From Aquabacterium sp. (GTDB lineage Bacteria; Pseudomonadota; Gammaproteobacteria; Burkholderiales; Burkholderiaceae_C): 7,194 bases of DNA. Below the pieces are notes generated by a model. That model was not told the DNA's origin. It saw only the letters and a program-made list of their open reading frames with translations, and did no database searches. The translations under genes and the position numbers were made by a program. The stretch spans positions 1 through 7,194 of the forward strand of contig JAGNPA010000087.1 of NCBI GenBank assembly GCA_017989885.1, read 5' to 3'. Of the stretch, positions 1 through 6,244 are shown in pieces. The first letter of the stretch is position 1. Each line of letters begins with the position of its first letter.

Positions 1-589
1 CACCAAGCCTGCGCCGCACGCCGGCATGGGCGTGGCGCAGTACACCTGGGCCACCTCGCCGCTGCGCCGCTATGTGGACCTGGTCAACCAGTGGCAGATC
101 GTGGCTTGCGCCAAGAACGGTCGCACCGCCGCGCTGGCTGCGCCCTTCAAGCCCAAGGACGCCGAGCTGTTTGCCGTCATCTCCAACTTCGATACGGCCT
201 ACAGCACTTACAACGGCTTCCAGTCGGCGATGGAGCGTTACTGGACGCTGACCTACCTTGGCCAGCAGGACCTCACCGAGCTCGACTGCGCCGTGATGGT
301 CAACGGCCTGGTCCGCGCCGACAGCCTGCCCCTGGTCTTCAAGGCCATCGGGGCCGACAACCTGCCCCGCCATGCCCGCGTGCGCGTGCGCATCACCGGC
401 GTGGATCTGCTGACCCTGGACGTGCACGCCAGCGTGATCGCCCGTCTGGACGAAGCCGGCAGCACCACGGATGAGGGTGACACCGAGGGTGAAGGGGACG
501 AGGAGGTGCTGGACAATGCAGGACCGCTGACCCTGGCCATTGACGTGAGCGATGCCGATGCCCCGACGGGCGACGCACCGACGGCCTGA
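1..589 (+). CDS. rnb: RNase II-family exoribonuclease, C-terminal part (5' end outside window)
   Basis: This is the C-terminal ~195 residues of a 3'-to-5' RNA exonuclease that degrades single-stranded RNA in the cytoplasm. The frame is open from base 2 at the left edge, so the start lies outside the window. The first visible residues carry the end of the RNB catalytic domain, with the signature ATSPLRRYVDL (compare TSPIRKY in E. coli RNase II). A segment from about ELDCAVMVNGLV to LDVHASVIARLD follows and fits the S1-like RNA-binding domain that closes this family. The protein ends in an acidic tail (DEGDTEGEGDEE), coded in part by two GAGGGTGA direct repeats at 473-480 and 485-492. The TonB-like gene follows after a 38-base gap. 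The catalytic aspartates lie upstream of the window, so activity cannot be judged. RNase R is the alternative, but the short C-terminus without a long basic tail favours the RNase II type. Confidence 0.88.
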   Translation, partial: TKPAPHAGMGVAQYTWATSPLRRYVDLVNQWQIVACAKNGRTAALAAPFKPKDAELFAVISNFDTAYSTYNGFQSAMERYWTLTYLGQQDLTELDCAVMVNGLVRADSLPLVFKAIGADNLPRHARVRVRITGVDLLTLDVHASVIARLDEAGSTTDEGDTEGEGDEEVLDNAGPLTLAIDVSDADAPTGDAPTA

Positions 590-611
590 GGCCGATTGAC
601 TGAACGCTGAC

Positions 612-617
612 AAAGGA
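612..617 (+). promoter_or_regulatory. Ribosome binding site of the TonB-like gene
   Basis: AAAGGA ends 10 bases before the ATG at 628 but only one base before the in-frame GTG at 619. That spacing favours 628 as the start over the longer GTG reading. It is the only convincing Shine-Dalgarno sequence before any gene in the window. Confidence 0.6.
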
Positions 618-627
618 CGTGCACCGG

Positions 628-1518
628 ATGCTGGACCGCCTTCGATCTCTGTGGAGCCGCCTGACCCTGCTGCAGATCTGCCTGGGGATCTCGGTGGCGG
701 TGCACGTGGCCTTGCTGGGCTTTCGCTTCGTGGACCCGGAAGGGTTCAACCGCACCTTCAAGGACACCCCGCTGGAGGTGATCCTGGTGAACGCGGCGAG
801 CGAGGAAGCCCCCGAAAAGGCCCAGGCGCTGGCACAGCAGAACCTGGCCGGCGGCGGTGAAGCCGACAAGGGCCGCGCCACCTCGCCCCTGCCTCCCTCG
901 CAAGACGCCACGCTGGGCGACGCGATGGAAGACAGCGCGCGCATGATCCAGCAGATGCAGCGCGAGCAGCAGAACCTGCTCACCCAGGTGCGCCAGGAGC
1001 TGGCCGCCCTGCCCCCGCCCCAGCCGCGTGACCAGGCCGACACCGCCCAGAGCCGCGCCGAAGAAGAGCGCCGTCGCCAGTTAACCAAGCTGCTGGCCGA
1101 GATCGAAAAACGCATCCACGACGAGAATGCCCGCCCCAAGAAGCGTTACCTGAGCCCCGCCACCCTGCGTTCGGTGGACGCGCTGTACTACAGCGCCTTC
1201 CGCACCCAGGTGGAGCGCGCGGGCACCACCTACTTCCCCATGGAGAAGGGGCAAAAGCTCTATGGCGAGCTGGTGATGGAAGTGTGGCTCAACCGCCAGG
1301 GCAAGGTCGTGGACGCCATCGTGCTGCAAAGCTCGGGCAATGCCTTGCTCGACAAGCGCGCCCGCGCCATCGTCATGCAGGCCGGCCCCTTTGGCGCCGT
1401 CCCGGCCGAGGTCAGCGCGGGCAACGATCTGCTGCTGATTTCCTCGCGCTTCCGTTTCACGCGCGATGCCGGCATGGAAGCCACCACCACCAAAGTCGCC
1501 CCGAACACGGCGCCCTGA
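628..1518 (+). CDS. TonB-like energy transducer with helical periplasmic linker
   Basis: This 296-residue protein has the build of a TonB-family energy transducer, which passes inner-membrane proton-motive force across the periplasm. A short cytoplasmic N-terminus is followed by one membrane helix at about residues 13-35. The helix contains ISVAVHVALL, where S22 and H26 reproduce the S-x3-H pattern of the E. coli TonB anchor (S16/H20) needed for coupling to ExbB/ExbD. The linker (about 40-180) is not the usual Pro/Lys/Glu rod. It is Gln/Glu/Arg/Ala-rich and probably coiled coil (about 101-128 and 140-168), as in TolA. Residues about 185-280 fit the TonB C-terminal domain (GELVMEVWLNRQGKVVDAIV, then SSGNALLDKRA). 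The start at 628 is chosen on ribosome-site spacing; GTG 619 would add three residues. No exbB/exbD is in view. The gene lies 38 bases after the RNase gene and 18 before aroE. The partner and cargo are unknown, and TolA-like function is the alternative. Confidence 0.82.
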   Translation: MLDRLRSLWSRLTLLQICLGISVAVHVALLGFRFVDPEGFNRTFKDTPLEVILVNAASEEAPEKAQALAQQNLAGGGEADKGRATSPLPPSQDATLGDAMEDSARMIQQMQREQQNLLTQVRQELAALPPPQPRDQADTAQSRAEEERRRQLTKLLAEIEKRIHDENARPKKRYLSPATLRSVDALYYSAFRTQVERAGTTYFPMEKGQKLYGELVMEVWLNRQGKVVDAIVLQSSGNALLDKRARAIVMQAGPFGAVPAEVSAGNDLLLISSRFRFTRDAGMEATTTKVAPNTAP

Positions 1519-1536
1519 TGCCTCTGTCCTCTCACG

Positions 1537-2403
1537 ATGAGCTCCTCCGCCCCTGACCGCTACGCCGTGGCGGGCAACCCGATCGCCCACAGCCGCTCGC
1601 CGCTGATCCACACGCAATTTGCCCAGCAGACCGGGCAGGCCATGGTGTACGAACGCCTGCTGTGCCCGCTCGACGACTTCCCGGCCACGCTGACCGACTT
1701 TGTCAACGCGGGCGCCAAGGGCTGCAATGTCACCGTGCCCTTCAAGTTCGAGGCCTTCGAGATGGCCGCGCGCCGCACCCCGCGTGCCGAGCTGGCCCAG
1801 GCCGCCAACACCTTGCGCTTCGATGCCGCCACCGAGGGCGGCTGGCTGGCCGACAACACCGATGGCGTGGGCCTGGTGCGCGACATCACCGTCAATGCCG
1901 GCGTGGCGCTGGCGGGCGCGCGCGTGCTGCTGCTCGGCGCCGGTGGCGCCAGCGCCGGTGTGCTCGGTCCCTTGATCGAGGCCCGCCCGGCCGAGATCGT
2001 GGTGGCCAACCGCACGGCCGACAAGGCCCAGGTCCTGGTCGATCGCCATGCCGACTGGGCACGTCAGCACGGCGTGACCCTGAGCGCCCGCTCACTGAGT
2101 GAGCCGGGCACGGCCTATGACGTGTTCATCAACGGTACGGCCGCCAGCCTGTCAGGGGGCGGCATTCCGGTCGGCCCCGAGGTGCTGCGGCCCGGCAGCC
2201 TGGCGCTGGACATGATGTACGGCCCAGCCGCCCAGGCCTTTCTGGACTGGGCGCGTGCCCACGGCGCCATCGCCCGCGATGGGTTGGGCATGCTGGTCGA
2301 ACAGGCCGCCGAGTCCTTCGCCCTGTGGCGCGGCGTGCGCCCCGACACCGCCCCGGTGCTGGCCGCCATGCGTGCGCTGGTCGATGGCGCGGCCCCTCAC
2401 TGA
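1537..2403 (+). CDS. aroE: Shikimate dehydrogenase (NADP+)
   Basis: AroE reversibly reduces 3-dehydroshikimate to shikimate with NADPH in the cytoplasm, the fourth step of the shikimate pathway to chorismate. The 288-residue length is normal (E. coli 272). All family motifs are present. The substrate serines S19 and S21 sit in [12 protein letters not shown], and the catalytic lysine K70 in NVTVPFK. N91 and the catalytic aspartate D109 (DNTDGVG) follow. The Rossmann glycine loop is GAGGAS (134-139), the NADP 2'-phosphate-binding turn NRT is at 158-160, and DMMYGP begins at 225. The closing motif [16 protein letters not shown] includes Q256. ATG 1537 is the only sensible start because the next Met is residue 36, after the substrate motif. 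No Shine-Dalgarno sequence precedes it, so translation may be coupled to the upstream gene ending 18 bases before. mtgA follows after another 18 bases. The NRT loop and complete substrate site favour AroE over YdiB or other paralogues. Confidence 0.97.
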   Translation: MSSSAPDRYAVAGNPIAHSRSPLIHTQFAQQTGQAMVYERLLCPLDDFPATLTDFVNAGAKGCNVTVPFKFEAFEMAARRTPRAELAQAANTLRFDAATEGGWLADNTDGVGLVRDITVNAGVALAGARVLLLGAGGASAGVLGPLIEARPAEIVVANRTADKAQVLVDRHADWARQHGVTLSARSLSEPGTAYDVFINGTAASLSGGGIPVGPEVLRPGSLALDMMYGPAAQAFLDWARAHGAIARDGLGMLVEQAAESFALWRGVRPDTAPVLAAMRALVDGAAPH

Positions 2404-2421
2404 CGCGCCCGCACGCTCGCC

Positions 2422-3231
2422 ATGACCTCCCCGATGCGCGCCGTCTGGCGCATCCTGACCCTCATCGTGCTGTCCGGCCTGAGCCTGCAGCTGTACTTTG
2501 TCGCCCGTGTGGCGCTGATGGCCGTCGTCAACCCCGAATCCACCACGTTTCAGCGCAGCGAAATGCGCCGCATCGTGGCCGACACGGGCACCTTGCCATG
2601 GCGCCAGACCTGGCGCGATGCCGACCAGATCTCGGATCACCTCAAACGCGCCGTGATCGCCTCGGAGGATGCGAACTTCGTGGACCATGCCGGCATCGAG
2701 TTCGAGGCCTTGCAAAACGCCTGGAAGAAGAACACCCGCGCTGAAGAGCGGGCCGAACGCACCCGTCAGGCCGCCCTGGCACGCCATGAGCGGGCCGTGC
2801 AACGGGCCTTGAAGCGCGGACGCACCCCACCGCCCCCCCCGGCGGCTGCGCAGGCTGTGCCCAAGGTGGTCGGCGGCTCCACCATCACCCAGCAACTGGC
2901 CAAGAACCTGTTCTTGAGCAAGGAGCGCAATTTCCTGCGCAAGGGGCAGGAAGTGCTGATCACCTTCATGCTCGAAGGCCTGCTGAGCAAGGAGCGCATC
3001 CTCACCGTTTACCTCAACAACGTCGAGTGGGGCGAGGGCGTGTTCGGCGCCGAGGCGGCGGCCCAGCACTACTTCCGCGTCGGGGTCGACCGGCTCGCCC
3101 CGATCCAGGCGGCCCGACTGGCGGTGATGTTGCCGGCGCCCAAGCGCTTTGAAAAACTGCCCCGCTCGGGCTATGTGATGGGCCGTGCCGGCACGATTGC
3201 GGCGCGGATGCGGGATGCCGAGTTGCCTTGA
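2422..3231 (+). CDS. mtgA: Monofunctional biosynthetic peptidoglycan transglycosylase
   Basis: MtgA polymerises lipid II into glycan strands on the outer face of the inner membrane (glycosyltransferase family 51) and lacks a transpeptidase domain. The 269-residue protein has one N-terminal membrane anchor (about residues 8-32). The catalytic domain includes AVIASEDANFVDHAG with catalytic Glu E82, then GGSTITQQLAKNLFL (151-165), RKGQE with E177, and ERILTVYLNNVEWGEGVFG (191-209). AARLAVMLPAPKRF closes the fold. All expected catalytic motifs are present and the protein ends soon after the domain, as is normal. Residues about 105-150 form an extra Arg/Ala/Pro-rich segment between motifs 1 and 2, about 38 residues longer than the E. 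coli MtgA connection as I recall it. A C8 tract lies inside it. The start ATG follows the aroE stop by 18 bases and has no Shine-Dalgarno sequence; M5 is an alternative start. The gene is the last of the + strand block and converges on rhlE. Confidence 0.96.
   Translation: MTSPMRAVWRILTLIVLSGLSLQLYFVARVALMAVVNPESTTFQRSEMRRIVADTGTLPWRQTWRDADQISDHLKRAVIASEDANFVDHAGIEFEALQNAWKKNTRAEERAERTRQAALARHERAVQRALKRGRTPPPPPAAAQAVPKVVGGSTITQQLAKNLFLSKERNFLRKGQEVLITFMLEGLLSKERILTVYLNNVEWGEGVFGAEAAAQHYFRVGVDRLAPIQAARLAVMLPAPKRFEKLPRSGYVMGRAGTIAARMRDAELP
2833..2840 (+). repeat. C8 homopolymer inside mtgA
   Basis: Eight consecutive C bases code for part of a five-proline run (residues 136-140) in the inserted segment of MtgA. 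A one-base slip here would shift the frame about ten codons before the GGSTITQQ catalytic motif. The tract is plain in the sequence, but whether it varies cannot be told from one sequence. Confidence 0.6.
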
Positions 3232-3340
3232 CGCCACGACGTCGCCAGGTTGGCTCATCGGCACAGAGGCCAGCACGCGCCGCGCGCACCCGCGCTGATG
3301 GTCCCAGCTGGATCGGCCTGAGGCGGGCGCGGGCACCTGC

Positions 3341-3369
3341 AAATTCAAACGGCTGCCCGAAGGCAGCCG
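3341..3369 (-). terminator. Intrinsic terminator of rhlE
   Basis: Read on the - strand, an 8-bp perfect stem CGGCTGCC/GGCAGCCG (3350-3369) closes on a TTCG tetraloop, the very stable C(UUCG)G type. It is followed by TTTGAATTT (3349-3341), an interrupted U tract. It starts 33 bases after the rhlE stop codon. On the + strand no T tract follows the stem, so it is unlikely to end mtgA transcripts. The remaining convergent gap (3232-3340) shows no clear hairpin for mtgA and no gene. Confidence 0.78.
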
Positions 3370-3402
3370 CTGGCGTGATGGAAGCGGCCCGCAGGCCCCG
3401 TC

Positions 3403-4950
3403 TCAACGGCGGTTGGTGCCCGTGCCACCCAGCAAGGCCGCGACCTTGCGCTTGGGCTTGAGGAAGCGCGACAGGCCCGAGCCACCGCCTGCGGGGGCAA
3501 CCTGCCCTGCAGCGCTCTTGGTCTCCCAGGCCGGGTCGGCCGAAGGATCGGCCTCATAGGGCTTGTCGAAGAAGGGGTCGGACGATGGGCGACGCTGCGG
3601 TGCGGCGCGCACGGGGCGCGGCTCGCGTTCCTCACGGCTTTCGCTGGCACGGGGACGGCTCTCGATGCCGCCCTCGCGGGCTTCGCGACGGTAGCCGTCA
3701 CGGTCGCCACGCTCACTGCGCTCACCCCGGTCGCTGCGACGGTTGCGCTCCAGCTCGAAGGGCTCGACCTCGGGCTTTTTCTTGAGCAGCTTTTCGATGT
3801 CGCCCATCAGGCGCGCATCGGAGCTCGTCACCAGCGACACGGCCAGGCCACTGGCGCCGGCACGACCGGTACGGCCAATGCGGTGCACGTAGTCTTCGGC
3901 GTTGAAGGGGATGTCGTAGTTGAACACCGCCGGCAAGGCCGCGATGTCGATGCCGCGCGCGGCCACGTCGGTGGCCACCAGCAGGTCGAACTCACCCCGT
4001 TTGAAGGCGTCCAGGGCCTTCATGCGCTCGTCTTGCGACTTGTCGCCATGCAGGGCCGTGGTGCGCAGGCCGTCGCGCTCGAAGGTGCGGGCCAGGCGGG
4101 CGGCGCCCAGCTTGGAGTTGACGAAGACAATGGACTGCGTGATGCCCCGGTCGCGCAGGATCTGGCGGATCACGTGGCGCTTGTCATCGTCGTCCACCTT
4201 GTAGAAGCGTTGCTCGACGTTGGTGGCCGTCTGGTTGGGACGGGCCACTTCGACCAGCACCGGGTCTTGCAGGTAGCTTTGCGCCAGCTTCTTGATCTCG
4301 GGCGAGAAGGTCGCCGAGAACAGCAGGGTCTGACGGGTCTTGGGCAGATAGCTCAGGATGCGCTGCAGGTCGGGCAGGAAGCCGATGTCGAGCATGCGGT
4401 CGGCTTCGTCGAGGACCACGTACTCCACCTGCGAGAGGTTGCAGTTCTTGGCCTCGATGTGGTCGATCAGGCGACCCGGGGTGGCAATCAGCACCTCGAC
4501 CCCGCCCTTGAGCTCGAGCGTCTGCTCTTTCATGTTCATGCCGCCAAACACCACGGCCGAGCGCAGGTTGCACTTGCTGGCGTAGGTCTTGACGTTGTCG
4601 GCCACCTGGATGGCCAGCTCGCGCGTGGGCGCCAGCACGATGGCGCGCACGGGGTGGCGCGCCGGCGACATGCTGGCGTTCTCGTGCTTCATCATCTTCT
4701 GAAGCAGCGGGATGGAGAAGGCGGCGGTTTTGCCGGTGCCGGTCTGGGCGGCGCCCATGACGTCACGACCGGCCAGGACCAAGGGAATGGCCTTGGCCTG
4801 GATCGGCGTCATCGTGGGATAGGCAATGGCGCTGAGGATCTTGGGATCCAGGGGCAGCGTGTCAAACCGGGCGGGGGCTTCAGGCGCGACCTCAGGGGCG
4901 GCGTTCACCTCGGCCGTCACGGCCGCATCTTGGGAGATATTTGAATTCAT
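3403..4950 (-). CDS. rhlE: DEAD-box ATP-dependent RNA helicase RhlE
   Basis: This cytoplasmic ATP-dependent RNA helicase remodels RNA duplexes; RhlE-type enzymes act in ribosome maturation and RNA turnover, notably in the cold. The 515-residue protein has a full DEAD-box core. The Q motif includes F29 and Q51, motif I is AAQTGTGKT (67-75) and Ia is PTREL (108-112). TPGR is at 157-160, DEAD at 181-184, SAT at 212-214, ATDVAARGID at 326-335 and HRIGRTGRAG at 356-365. The tail (about 400-515) is a disordered Arg/Glu/Asp/Gly-rich stretch (RSDRGERSERGDRDGYRRE) likely to bind RNA, then SDPFFDKPYE and a terminal FLKPKRKVAALLGG motif, which I associate with Burkholderiales RhlE. ATG 4950 is chosen because the frame stays open 93 codons further into amgK without helicase-like sequence. 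No Shine-Dalgarno sequence is visible. A possible promoter lies just upstream, or the gene is read through from amgK. DbpA is unlikely because its C-terminal RNA-binding domain is missing. Confidence 0.96.
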   Translation of the reverse strand: MNSNISQDAAVTAEVNAAPEVAPEAPARFDTLPLDPKILSAIAYPTMTPIQAKAIPLVLAGRDVMGAAQTGTGKTAAFSIPLLQKMMKHENASMSPARHPVRAIVLAPTRELAIQVADNVKTYASKCNLRSAVVFGGMNMKEQTLELKGGVEVLIATPGRLIDHIEAKNCNLSQVEYVVLDEADRMLDIGFLPDLQRILSYLPKTRQTLLFSATFSPEIKKLAQSYLQDPVLVEVARPNQTATNVEQRFYKVDDDDKRHVIRQILRDRGITQSIVFVNSKLGAARLARTFERDGLRTTALHGDKSQDERMKALDAFKRGEFDLLVATDVAARGIDIAALPAVFNYDIPFNAEDYVHRIGRTGRAGASGLAVSLVTSSDARLMGDIEKLLKKKPEVEPFELERNRRSDRGERSERGDRDGYRREAREGGIESRPRASESREEREPRPVRAAPQRRPSSDPFFDKPYEADPSADPAWETKSAAGQVAPAGGGSGLSRFLKPKRKVAALLGGTGTNRR

Positions 4951-4955
4951 CGAAG

Positions 4956-4968
4956 GCGGATTATCCGC
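4956..4968 (-). promoter_or_regulatory. Palindrome with candidate -10 box just before rhlE
   Basis: GCGGATTATCCGC is a perfect inverted repeat around one central base, ending five bases before the rhlE start codon. On the - strand it contains GATAAT, matching five of six bases of the sigma-70 -10 box. The -35 region is poor (CTGCGC-like), with A-rich stretches further upstream. A start set by this box would fall at or within a few bases of the ATG. It could be a promoter, an operator over a promoter, or both. It lacks a U tract on the - strand, so it is not an amgK terminator. Confidence 0.35.
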
Positions 4969-5009
4969 TTGTTGCTGCTTTTTTGCGCAGTTTTCTTGCG
5001 GACGGGGTT

Positions 5010-6128
5010 TCAGAAGGTGTAACCGACCTGGGTCTGGGTGCCGCCGTGGGCCGCTTCGGCCTGCTCCAGCAGGCGTGCCAGCGGGCCCAGGCCCTGGTAG
5101 CGCGAGGCCACGCGGTGGGCATAGGTCCACACGCGGGGGATGTCGTCGAGGTACTGGCGCTTGCCGTCGCGCAGGGCCAGGCGGGCAAAAATGCCCAGCA
5201 CCTTGAGGTGGCGCTGCAGGCCCATCCACTCGAACTGGCGCCAGTAATCACCGAAATCGTCGGCCACCGGCAAGCCGGCCTTGCGCGCCTTTTCCCAAAA
5301 GCGCACGGCGTAGTCCAGCTGGATGTCCTCGTCCCAGATGACGTAGGCGTCGCGCAGCAGCGAGACCAGGTCGTAGGTCAAGGGGCCGCGCACGGCGTCC
5401 TGGAAGTCGATCACGCCCAGGCGCGCCTTGGGATCGGCCGGGTCGGCCATCAGGTTGCGGCTGTGATAGTCGCGGTGCACGAAGCCGGTGGGCTGGGCCA
5501 GCGCCTCGGCCTTGATGAGGGCGAAGGTCTGGGCCAGCATGGTGCGGGTGGCCTCGTCCAGGCTCACGCCGCGCAGCTGGGTCAGGTACCACTCGGGCAG
5601 CAGGTCGAGTTCGCGCTGCAGCAGGGCGTCGTCGTAGAGCGGCAGGCTGTCGGCAGGCACGGCCTGCAGGCGCACCAGCTCGTCGATCGCGCTCATGTAC
5701 AGGGCGCGGTTGGTCGAGGCCGGGCCATGGTCGTAGTCGGTGGCCTCCAGCGTGGCCAAAAAGGTGTGCTGCCCCAGGTCGGACAGCAGCATGAAGCCCT
5801 GGGCCTCGTCCCACTCCAGGATGTGGGGCACGCCCACGCCGCCGGCCTCCAGCAGCCGCGCCACGGCGACGAAGGGGTGGCAGTCTTCCTTCTCGGGCGG
5901 GGCGTCCATGATGATGAGGGTGCCGCGTGGCGCCGTGGGTGCGTCCACGCGGAAGTAGCGTCGGAAGCTCGCGTCGGCACTGGCCGAGCGCAGGCTGTCG
6001 GGCTGCACGCCATGGCGGCCCGCCTGGGCGGCCAACCAGATCCCGAAGGCCTGCTGACGGGCCGGATCGGCCCAGTGGATGTCGGAAGCAGGCGAGGCCG
6101 AAGCCGGTGTGGACGACGTGGAGGTCAT
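5010..6128 (-). CDS. amgK: N-acetylmuramate/N-acetylglucosamine 1-kinase (AmgK-type phosphotransferase)
   Basis: AmgK phosphorylates recovered MurNAc (and GlcNAc) at C1, the entry to a cell-wall recycling route to UDP-MurNAc that bypasses de novo synthesis and its fosfomycin-sensitive step. The 372-residue protein has the aminoglycoside-phosphotransferase/choline-kinase fold. A nucleotide loop ADASFRRYFRV (51-61) is followed by IMDAPP (73-78) and the catalytic loop HRDYHSRN, with H218, D220 and N225. Metal-binding D241 lies in VIDFQDA. The Ser/Ala/Thr-rich first 16 residues look disordered. Length, motifs and position divergent from lptD fit AmgK. The family name alone (phosphotransferase) would also fit small-molecule kinases, so the substrate is inferred. 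The usual partner murU is not downstream; rhlE follows after 59 bases with no terminator between. The start ATG 6128 has no Shine-Dalgarno sequence, and the next Met (74) is too late. Confidence 0.88.
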   Translation of the reverse strand: MTSTSSTPASASPASDIHWADPARQQAFGIWLAAQAGRHGVQPDSLRSASADASFRRYFRVDAPTAPRGTLIIMDAPPEKEDCHPFVAVARLLEAGGVGVPHILEWDEAQGFMLLSDLGQHTFLATLEATDYDHGPASTNRALYMSAIDELVRLQAVPADSLPLYDDALLQRELDLLPEWYLTQLRGVSLDEATRTMLAQTFALIKAEALAQPTGFVHRDYHSRNLMADPADPKARLGVIDFQDAVRGPLTYDLVSLLRDAYVIWDEDIQLDYAVRFWEKARKAGLPVADDFGDYWRQFEWMGLQRHLKVLGIFARLALRDGKRQYLDDIPRVWTYAHRVASRYQGLGPLARLLEQAEAAHGGTQTQVGYTF

Positions 6129-6244
6129 GGCGGAGTCAGAGAACGGTCAGAAGGCAGAGGGACATGAAATAATGCACTGATTTTAGGCAAGGCCAGCCTG
6201 CACCTGCGCAGGCCCCGCCGCCGCCCCTTTAGCGACGCGCCATC
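6129..6244. promoter_or_regulatory. Divergent amgK/lptD promoter region
   Basis: This gap separates the divergent starts of amgK and lptD and holds an AT-rich patch at about 6161-6186. On the + strand, TGAAATAAT (6165-6173) is an extended -10 with a five-of-six hexamer, and a weak -35 (CGGTCA) lies 18 bases upstream; this would give lptD a leader of about 65 bases. On the - strand, TAAAAT (6185-6180) is a five-of-six -10 for amgK with no good -35. The two boxes nearly touch, so the polymerases would compete. I found no convincing sigma-E promoter (GGAACTT with TCTGA), although E. coli lptD has one. The boxes are read by eye and unproven. Confidence 0.42.

Noticed and set aside
619..627. GTG 619 as start of the TonB-like gene
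   Set aside because: It is only one base after AAAGGA, too close for a ribosome site; ATG 628 has workable spacing.
2152..3348. A 398-codon - strand open frame across aroE and mtgA
   Set aside because: It spans two well-supported genes antisense and has no recognisable domain or plausible start.
3883..4944. A 353-codon + strand open frame inside rhlE
   Set aside because: It lies antisense to the DEAD-box core and has the same low-complexity composition; it is a by-product of codon bias.
4953..4986. Hairpin GCGGA-TTA-TCCGC followed by a T-rich run as a + strand terminator
   Set aside because: No + strand gene ends there and the T run is not directly after the stem; the palindrome makes more sense as part of the rhlE upstream region.
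4951..5229. Upstream extension of the rhlE frame to ATG 5229
   Set aside because: The extra 93 residues are Pro/Gly/Arg-rich, come from the amgK coding region in another frame, and are not like any helicase N-terminus.
6059..6073. GGGCCGGATCGGCCC as a palindromic site
   Set aside because: It is imperfect, lies inside the amgK coding sequence, and such motifs are common by chance at this GC content.
4941..6167. A 408-codon + strand open frame covering all of amgK
   Set aside because: It is antisense to a gene with complete kinase motifs, its translation is Gly/Val/His/Gln-rich with no domain-like pattern, and such frames are expected opposite GC-rich genes.
6140..6170. Sigma-E promoter for lptD starting at AGAACGG
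   Set aside because: The -35 match is partial and no TCTGA-like -10 lies at the required distance.
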